Assembly: GCA_947561395.2 (NCBI GenBank) | Contig: OX387190.1 | Location: forward strand, 12,952,858-13,016,857 | Origin: Buxus sempervirens | Lineage: Eukaryota > Streptophyta > Magnoliopsida > Buxales > Buxaceae | Direction: 5' to 3' | Length of the DNA: 64,000 bases | Shown: one piece after another, positions 56,760 through 64,000 of the stretch | How positions within the stretch are numbered: the first letter of the stretch is position 1 | Layout of the letters: each line of letters opens with the position of its first letter | The notes under the pieces: generated by a model | Told to the model about the DNA's origin: nothing | What the model saw: only the letters and a program-made list of their open reading frames with translations | Database searches by the model: none | Program-made: the position numbers and the translations under genes

Positions 56760-59725
56760 AGTTGTAGCACAATGAACAGCAAAGAATAGACACAACTCAA
56801 AATTGCACGGTTGAAAGACACCTCATTAATTGAACTTGCTTTGGTCAAACAAATGAGTGATAAAAACATGGATTTGAAGATAGCCAATGAAACCCCTGCT
56901 GTGTATAGTCTGACGGGGTGGCGTCTCTTCCTTATCTTAGATTTCTTTGAGCTCTCGTGGCTATGAAAAGAAATCTGAGACAAGCAAATTTTGAAAAGAA
57001 TGTGGATTTAAAATTGACCTCTGCAAACTCAATTGCTTTTGATGTTTTTCAACAATAAGGAAGGAAATATTTTATTGAATTTTCCTGATTGATTTTCTTA
57101 TTTGATTTACCTGGGTGCATTTGATGCCCAAACCTGTGCTTGAATATTCTGCAACTTGCTTTTACTTCTTCCTCTTCTTGCTCTCTCAATAAGGATGTAT
57201 GTGCCATTGCTGCCCATAACCTACTTTTATGCTTCTCAACTGCCCAAGTGACTGCCTCTTCTTGATTGATGGATTTGAAAATCATGATCTGTTGATCTAA
57301 CCTCATGCCCTTACCACCCATGACCTCTCATTCATGCCTTCTTACTGCTCCAGTAAAATCCTTCTTCAGAATTAGAAACCTTTGTTTAAAGAAGAAAACA
57401 TGCAACTGCTTCGAAGCTTCTTTTTTCAAATCCAAAGACTAAAGCCTGACTGCTTCTTCCAGATGCTGTAATTTATTCTAATGAAAACCCAGAGGGAAAG
57501 ACGCTGAGCATGCCCCAGTTTTGATTGCTTGAAGTAGTATTTGCCCCTCAGCAGAGATGATCCTCTTTTTTTTTCCTTTTTTTTTCTCTTTTTTTTTTCT
57601 TTCTTTTTTTTCTCTTTTTCTCTTTCTTCTTTTTTTTCTTTTTTTAACCTTTGCAAAAAGAAACCCTTATAAAGGAATGCAAATACAAAAATAGGTTTTA
57701 TACTAGTGGCCTCAGAATTCTCTAATGCTTGCAAAACCAATGGTTTTATGAAAAAGACAGATGCTCATCATAGGCCAAAAATATATTTTTTTGCTTTTTT
57801 TTTTTTTTTGAAAAATGATCCAATCACTTATTAGCATATAGTCCAAAAGAATTAAAATCAAGTTGAATAATGAGAAGATTATTTCAGAAAATGAAGAAAG
57901 ACCAAAATAAGCCTTCAGAACCTTTAGAATCATTCCCATGACCATCGGCTTGACAATTGATGCTCCAGATATGCCGACTCTTTTAATCTGACTATTTTGC
58001 CCCAGTCTAGAAAGACATTTTCCTTCATCCAATTGAAGAGCAATTGTTTCTCCATTGTATCCATGATATGAGAATTTATGATTTCAACTTCAGCAATAAT
58101 TTCCTAATGGCAATTTTGATGGCCATCAACTTGTTCACAAATGCTTTATACCATAGCTCTGATTATGTTTGCTTCAATCTTGAAAAGAAGACTTTCCTCA
58201 ATCACTTGAAGAGTGAAAAATAACCACCAACTTGAGGATTTCACCTGGATCTATGCCAATTCTGGACTTTTCTCTCTGACAATTTCCTTCTTGTAGATAG
58301 CTGATTATTTGCCATGTAGCGCCCTTCTAGGTTTTCACTACATTTTCTCCATTTTTCTCCATTTTTTTTTAATCCTTCATCACCAGCAGCTATGTAGTTA
58401 AAACCGCCTTAATTCAAAATTTCTTAATCAAAGAGGACTTATGGATGGGACGAAATGAAGGCTTGGTGTTTGTTTAGAAAGAAAAGGAATAAAAGGCTCA
58501 AATACCATATGATCTAATGGGTTAACTGAAATTGCAATTTTTAAGGCATTTCTTCCCTTGGAATGAATACAAAATTGCCCCCAGTAATGAAGTTCTTCAC
58601 CCACTTTGATTTCTTCATTTAAAACTTGTTTCCCATTATTGAACTTCTATTCTCATTCTTCCCTTCACAATTTTGAAGATATAGCATTTGATGATCTGTT
58701 TTTCTTCTTTCTTCCCTCTTTTTTTTTTTTTCATTTCTTTGCCCCATTTTCTGAAAACATCTTCAAAATCCCTTTTGAACTTCAATAATGCCCCCCTTCT
58801 CTTGTCCCTTCATTCTTTTCTTTTTTATGCCTTAATAAATTTGCCCCAGTGTGGGGTTGCAATTCTCAGTTTAGGTTACTTTGAAAAATTTATCAAGCTC
58901 AAAGGGTCTAACTAGGGATTTCAAAAATTTTGGGGATATAAGAAAGAAAGGCCTCTAATCATTTTAAGAAAAGTTTGAATTCTCAGACTTGGTAGAGTTG
59001 CACTACATGACTGGCTCAGGATTTTTCCTTCTTTCCTCTTTTTTTCTCTTTTTTTTTTTTTTAATCAACTTCTGTCAAGATAAAAGTCTCTTCAAATAGA
59101 ACCTCTGTTATGAACAAGTTCTTCACCTTGTGATCAATCTTATGAATTTGGATTCTTTCCATCAGATAATGCCCAATTCTATTTCCAATGAAAAGGTCAA
59201 ATATTCTCCCATATTTTCAAGTGCAAAGCTCCAAAATTTCTTCAAACAATATTATCAACTTCCTTTTGAACGAATCAGCAAGTGATGCGATCCTTTCTGT
59301 ATTCTAATGAAGAAACTTTAAATCTTCTTCTATTTTTTTGTTGAAGACTGTGGGTCATCTTTGGTTCCAAAGGCCATAAATTGTTCACTTCATAATTTTG
59401 CAGAACATTCTTCTCATGACACTTAAAAAGATTTGAATTTTCATATAAAATGTCTTTTTCTTCGATTTCGGTCTCAAAATTGAGCCCAATGTCGAAGTCA
59501 TATTCAACTTAATGAAATTCAATGAGAGATATGACTCATAAGTAAAACAGGACCTTGTTGAAAACCGTTTTTTTTTTTTTTTAGAAAAATGTTAAAGGGG
59601 AAAATCTTTTTTTTTTTTTATAACAAAAATCTTAAAGGAAAACTTTTTTTTTTTGAAAGAGCCTTTATTGAAATCAGTTCCTGAGAACAAGGCTCCTTAG
59701 GATCCTCAGGAAATGTGCATTCTTC
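56760..59725 (-). other. Internal region of the Tat-like element, no pol recognised
   Basis: In minus orientation this lies between gag and the 3' LTR, where pol would be expected. I find only short open frames and long A/G-rich or T/C-rich runs, and no protease, reverse-transcriptase or integrase motif. At under 3 kb it is also too short for a full Ty3/gypsy pol. The element therefore looks non-autonomous by construction, like plant TR-GAG elements. Confidence 0.65.
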
Positions 59726-61885
59726 TTAAGGGGGTTTCTTTTTAGAGAACAAGGGAATTTGAAAATTGCCCCCGTTCTCAAAGGCAAAAGCTAGCTTTTC
59801 TTTCTTTTTCAGAAAATTTCTTTCTGCTGCTGAGTGAGGCAAGTTTCTCTTTTCATGATTTGGGATGATCCCCTTCTCTGGGGTATTGTGCTCAGTTTCT
59901 GAAAGAAGTGACATTCCTTGATACAGAATCTGGATAGCAGCCCAGTCAATCAATGGCAGCTTAAACCTGGCCTCAATCTTTTCTTTTGATTCTTCTTCTT
60001 TCTTTTCCTGGGATTCTCCCTTTTCAATTGCTTCTACTTCATTTTCTTCTTGTATGAAGAGTGATTCCATACCCTTCAGACAATCATTATTGTCCATACT
60101 GACTTCTTGTTCAACATCCCGTGCTAGGCCACTTGTTTGCTCAAACTGCTCAAATGGAATTGTTTGCACCTCCTTTGCCCTTTCACATGTCATTTCATTT
60201 TCTTTCACCTTCAGCTTAAAATCTGCCCCTGTGTGAGTCTCTTTCTGCACATGGCCCCCTTCATCTTCTTTTTCAAAATAAACCTGGACTGTGGTACCAA
60301 CCGGAGCAATAAGTTGAGAAGGGTCAAATCTTCTTTTTCCTGAAAAAATTGACCCTATTGCATTTGAGCTGCTTGCCCCATTGTTGCTGGTGGGAGGAGG
60401 AGTGGGTGTGACTGAATTGAATGATAAAGAGTTATTATCCAGCAAATCCTGAATTGCATGCTTTAGGGCCAAGCAACGATCTGTGGTATGCCCTGGAGTG
60501 CTCATATGATACTCACAGATTGCAGATGGATCATAACCCTTCCCCTTGCTTGCATGAGGATTTGGCAACCTCAAAGTCACATAACCCTTTTGGAGTAGGG
60601 TAGGCAAAAGTTCAGATGGTCTCATAGGCAGTTTTGAAAACTCCCTTCTCTTCCTTACTTCTGTTTCCTCCTTCACAGGCTGTGCAGAGGGGACATTAAT
60701 TTGGATAGGCAGCAAAGGAACTGGATGGGCATTGATTTGAGCGGGTCCCTTGGGAAGCTGCACCATATTCACCTCTGCTTCTCTCCTTTCCTCAGATTTT
60801 TTCTTTCCATTACCATTTCCCTTGTTATGAGTGGAGTCTTGTTGATTGATCATGGTGGAATAATCAATTATCTTGCCAGATTTGATCCCATCCTCAATCC
60901 GGCCAGCTACCTGTACCAGGGCTGCAAAGTTGGTGGTGATCTGACCCACCAGATGGTTGTAAAAAGGCTGCCCCAGTGTGCCCATAAATGTGGAGATCAT
61001 CTCCGGCTCTTGCATAGGTGGCCTGACCTGGGAGGCGGCCTCTCTCCATCTCTTGGCGTACTGCCGTACCGGTTCATCTTTCCCCTTGGTCATCCTCATC
61101 ATGTCGTACCGGTCCGGCACGATCTCAGAGTTGAACTTATATTGGTCTAAGAAGGCGTCGGCTAGGTCCTTCCATCCTCTAATCTTCCCATGATCAACTG
61201 TGGCAAACCACCTCAAAGCCGATCCTGTCAAACTCCTCTGGAAGAGTTGAATCAGTATGCCATCATCCCGACCAAACTGGCACAAAGCCCCGCAGTATAG
61301 TTTCAAATGGCTCATAGGGCAGCCTGTGCCGTCGAACTTGTCGAAGTCCGGGCACTTGAACTTGGCCGGTAGACATACGTCAGGATACATGCACAGATCC
61401 TTGAAAGTGGTGCCTCCATAGCTATTTCCCCCTTTCACTTCTTTCAGTTCTTCCTGGATCCTTTCTATCCTGAGCAGCATTTTCCTTTCAGTTTCTTCCC
61501 TGGCTTTTTCCTTCTCCAGTTCTTTCTCGGATTCTGCTGTATTTTCCCTGATCAGAATGGGTTCAGGGACTGGTTCAGAAATGGGCTCAAGCATGGGTTG
61601 AGCCGGAGGCGGAATGTAGGCCTGAGGTGGTGGTGCTTGATGGGAAGTCGATGCTTGGTTTTGGGCCTGGGCCTGTTGGGCCTGAGCCGCCAGTAGGTCT
61701 CCCAGCATCTTGGCCAGACCAGCCACTTGCTCCTGCAGCTGAGCAAAGTCTTGAGCGGGTACGGTGGCTTGGGCTTGATTCTCTTCAGTGTTCATAGCTC
61801 TTGCTTTGGATCTGGTCACGGGAGCAATGATTGCAAATAAGTGTACCTGGGTTGAAAGTAAATGTACCTGGATAAGGAAAAGCAA
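59726..61885 (-). CDS. Gag protein of the Tat/Ogre-like element, 719 residues
   Basis: The N-terminal third is Gln/Ala/Pro-rich (AQLQEQVAGLAKMLGDLL, then QAQAQNQ). A Retrotrans_gag domain follows at about residues 180-340: FKCPDFDKFDGTGCPMSHLK, LFQRSLTGSALRWFATVDHG, FNSEIVPDRYDMMRMTKGKD and VRQYAKRWREAASQVRPPM. Further on, SELLPTLLQKGYVTL and ICEYHMSTPGHTTDRCLALK give the C-x2-H zinc-knuckle-like block usual in Tat/Ogre gags. The C-terminal region is acidic with EEKEEESKEKIEA-type stretches. The first residues may be extra; an in-frame start further in (MNTEENQAQA) is also possible. Gag would form the particle shell, with enzymes supplied by an autonomous relative. Confidence 0.85.
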   Translation of the reverse strand: MLFLIQVHLLSTQVHLFAIIAPVTRSKARAMNTEENQAQATVPAQDFAQLQEQVAGLAKMLGDLLAAQAQQAQAQNQASTSHQAPPPQAYIPPPAQPMLEPISEPVPEPILIRENTAESEKELEKEKAREETERKMLLRIERIQEELKEVKGGNSYGGTTFKDLCMYPDVCLPAKFKCPDFDKFDGTGCPMSHLKLYCGALCQFGRDDGILIQLFQRSLTGSALRWFATVDHGKIRGWKDLADAFLDQYKFNSEIVPDRYDMMRMTKGKDEPVRQYAKRWREAASQVRPPMQEPEMISTFMGTLGQPFYNHLVGQITTNFAALVQVAGRIEDGIKSGKIIDYSTMINQQDSTHNKGNGNGKKKSEERREAEVNMVQLPKGPAQINAHPVPLLPIQINVPSAQPVKEETEVRKRREFSKLPMRPSELLPTLLQKGYVTLRLPNPHASKGKGYDPSAICEYHMSTPGHTTDRCLALKHAIQDLLDNNSLSFNSVTPTPPPTSNNGASSSNAIGSIFSGKRRFDPSQLIAPVGTTVQVYFEKEDEGGHVQKETHTGADFKLKVKENEMTCERAKEVQTIPFEQFEQTSGLARDVEQEVSMDNNDCLKGMESLFIQEENEVEAIEKGESQEKKEEESKEKIEARFKLPLIDWAAIQILYQGMSLLSETEHNTPEKGIIPNHEKRNLPHSAAERNFLKKKEKLAFAFENGGNFQIPLFSKKKPP

Positions 61886-62066
61886 AGAAACATGTCAGCT
61901 CCCATTTAATCTGAGTCACACACCTATAAATGTAGATAAGTGGGTTAGGTGAACACAAGTCCGGATTTATTTGTTTTTTTTTTTATACTTTTCCATTTTT
62001 TGTTTTTTTTTTTGATTGTTGGAATATTTTAGGGCTTCCAAAGGTCCCAAAGAATGAGAAATGTCT
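61886..62066. other. Leader segment between the hairpin array and gag
   Basis: Non-coding. Contains T-runs and one early copy of the TTTTAGGGCTTCCAAAGGTC block that recurs at 63,450-63,750. Confidence 0.5.
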
Positions 62067-63391
62067 AAAATTCAGAGGCTTTTAGACGGCCAAAAGGATA
62101 CGTGTCTATAATTCAGAGGATTATAGACGGCCCAAAAAAGTTATGTCTAAAATTCAGAGGCTTTTAGACGGCCCAAAAAGGTTGTGTCTAAAATTCAGAG
62201 GCTTTTAGATGGCCCAAAAAGGTTTGTCTAAAATTCAGAGGCTTTTAGACGGCCAAAAGAGGTTTGTCTAAAATTCAGAGGCTTTTAGACGGCCAAAAGG
62301 ATATGTGTCTATAATTCAAAGGCTTATAGGCGGCCCAAAAAGGATTGACGTTTGAAATTCAGAGGCTTTCAAATGGCTCAAAAAGGTTGTCTAAAATTCA
62401 GAGGCTTTTAGACGGCCAAAAGAGGTTTGTCTAAAATTCAGAGGCTTTTAGACGGCCAAAAGGATATGTGTCTATAATTCAAAGGCTTATAGGCGGCCCA
62501 AAAAGGATTGACGTTTGAAATTCAGAGGCTTTCAAATGGCTCAAAAAGGTTGTCTAAAATTCAGAGGCTTTTAGACGGCCCAAAAAAGTTGATGTTTGAA
62601 ATTGAGAGGCTTTCAAATGGCCCAAAAAGATTGTGTCTAAAATTCAGAGGCTTTTAGACGGCCCAAAAACGTTGATGTTTGAAATTCAGAGGCTTTCAAA
62701 TGGCTCAAAAAGGTTGTCTAAAATTCAGAGGCTTTTAGACGGCCCAAAAAAGTTAATGTTTGAAATTCAGAGGCTTTCAAATGGCCCAAAAAGGTTGTCT
62801 AAAATTCAGAGGCTTTTAGACGGCCCAAAAAAGTTGATGTTTGAAATTCAGAGGCTTTCAAATGGCCCAAAAAGATTGTGTCTAAAATTCAGAGGCTTTT
62901 AGACGGCCCAAAAACGTTGATGTTTGAAATTCAGAGGCTTTCAAATGGCCCAAAAAGGTTGTCTAAAATTCAGAGGCTTTTAGACGGCCCAAAAAAGTTA
63001 ATGTTTGAAATTCAGAGGCTTTCAAATGGCCCAAAAAGGTTGTCTAAAATTCAGAGGCTTTTAGACGGCCCAAAAAAGTTGATGTTTGAAATTCAGAGGC
63101 TTTCAAATGGCCCAAAAAGATTGTGTCTAAAATTCAGAGGCTTTTAGACGGCCCAAAGGATATATGTCTATAATTCAGAGGCTTATAGATGGCCCAAAGG
63201 ATATATGTCTATAATTCAGAGGCTTATAGATGGCCCAAAAAGGTTTGTCTAAAATTCAGAGGCTTATAGACGGCCCAGAGATATGTGTCTAAAATTCAGA
63301 GGCTTTTAGACGGCCAAAAAAGTTGTGTCTATAATTCAGAGGCTTATAGATGGCCCAGAGATATGTGTCTAAAATTCAGAGGCTTTTAGAC
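62067..63391. repeat. Tandem array of 33 hairpin units in the leader of the gag-only element
   Basis: About 33 units with a mean period near 41 bp. Each has a constant 9-base loop (TTCAGAGGC) between 8-base arms of three kinds: GTCTAAAA/TTTTAGAC, GTCTATAA/TTATAGAC and GTTTGAAA/TTTCAAAT. The spacer is GGCCCAAAAAGGTT-like. Units of the first and third kinds alternate in the middle, and a 245-bp six-unit block at 62,633-62,877 is repeated at 62,878-63,122. Repetitive open frames inside it are by-products of the period. Confidence 0.93.
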
Positions 63392-64000
63392 GGCCCAAAA
63401 AATTTAATTGATTGGTACGAAAAAGACCAACCAAGGGTTTTATGGAATATTCTAGGGCTTCCAAAGGTCCCACAAATTTTTGATTTGATTGGAAAAAATA
63501 ACCAACCAAAGGTGTCTTGGAATATTCTAGGGCTTCCAAGTATCCCACAAATGCTTTGATTTGATTGATAAAAATAACCAACCAAAGGTGTCTTGGAATA
63601 TTCTAGGGCTTCCAAGTGTCCCACTTTTTTTGATTTGATTGATAAAAATAACCAACCAAGGTTTTCATTTTTTTTTTTGATTTGATTGATAAAAATAACC
63701 AACCAAGGTTTTCATGGAATATTCTAGGGCTTCCAAGTGTCCCACTTTTTTTGATTTGATTGATAAAAATAACCAACCAAGGTTTTCATTTTTTTTTATT
63801 TGAAATCTGATGCATTTTAGAAGATTTTCAAGTTCTAAAGCTGGATTGACATATGTTTGAGTTGAGTTGGTGTCAAAAAATATGACACCTTGGTTTCCTC
63901 TTTGATTTTCAAATTTAGGTTAAATCCTGAAAGAATATTTTATTTTATTCTTTTTTTTTGTTTTTTTTCTTTGATTCTGCATTTTTGGGAACATTTCTTA
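63392..64000. repeat. Second leader array, about six units of 47-80 bp, then unassigned sequence
   Basis: Blocks AACCAACCAAGG, GGAATATTCTAGGGCTTCC and TTTGATTTGATTGATAAAAA recur from about 63,405 to 63,790; some units lack the middle block. TTGGAA and TTCCAA flank the middle block and could pair. 63,800-64,000 shows nothing recognisable. The 5' LTR expected further right is outside the window. Confidence 0.75.

Noticed and set aside
57426-57740. Lys/Glu-rich 104-codon frame on the minus strand
   Set aside because: It is created by a T-rich simple sequence run (57,560-57,650) in the non-coding part of the gag-only element.
62633-63147. Two near-identical 89-codon open frames
   Set aside because: They are produced by the 41-bp hairpin period and its 245-bp higher-order repeat; there is no start context or domain, so they are not a gene.
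1-64000. tRNA, rRNA or organelle-derived genes
   Set aside because: I saw no cloverleaf-type tRNA gene, rRNA block or plastid/mitochondrial gene on reading both strands.

Overview
The window is plant nuclear DNA, almost certainly from an angiosperm (probably a eudicot). It holds Sirevirus (Ty1/copia), Tat/Ogre-like and Tekay-like (Ty3/gypsy) LTR elements, a CACTA (En/Spm) transposase with plant-type accessory domains, Mutator-like elements, and spliced fragments of plant genes (QSOX1-type sulfhydryl oxidase, phytepsin-type aspartic protease, neprosin). No intact single-copy host gene was found. This is a repeat-dense intergenic block made of insertions into insertions.

Layout. 1-9,346: a stack of LTRs. 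A solo Tekay-like LTR (851-3,265, duplication TGATG) lies in what looks like an older LTR of opposite orientation. A solo Tat-like LTR (5,241-8,163, duplication CATAG) splits another, minus-strand Tat-like LTR. 9,347-13,543: AT-rich sequence with a LINE reverse-transcriptase scrap, a palindromic Mutator-type MITE (9-bp duplication) and local duplications. 13,553-23,029: a 9.5-kb Mutator-like element with about 460-bp inverted ends and a 9-bp duplication. It carries a spliced Ulp1-type protease gene, a 0.9-kb tandem array and a tandem GRF zinc-finger gene, but no recognisable transposase. A solo LTR sits in intron 1 of the protease gene. 25,765-32,545: a decayed CACTA transposase and second gene, the latter interrupted by a 2-kb element that captured part of a neprosin gene. 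32,559-36,507: a CACTA terminus followed by phytepsin and QSOX1 fragments. 36,508-38,018: part of a Tekay-like LTR. 38,019-54,282: an older Sirevirus split by a young, whole-looking 10,044-bp relative in reverse orientation (43,081-53,124, duplication GTGGA). 54,283-64,000: a minus-strand Tat-like element with a gag gene, no recognisable pol, and a 33-unit tandem array in its leader.

The most unusual signal cuts across families. Several elements carry clusters of short hairpins. In the Tekay-like LTRs, the Sirevirus LTR and the gag-only element's leader, the loop stays constant while the two stem arms change together. In the Tat-like LTRs the stem is shared within a cluster, the loops vary, and the stem differs in a paired way between LTR families. 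Linked change of both arms suggests that pairing has been maintained, or that self-complementary units have spread by unequal exchange. The other strong candidate is the Mutator-like element combining an Ulp1 protease with a two-finger GRF protein.
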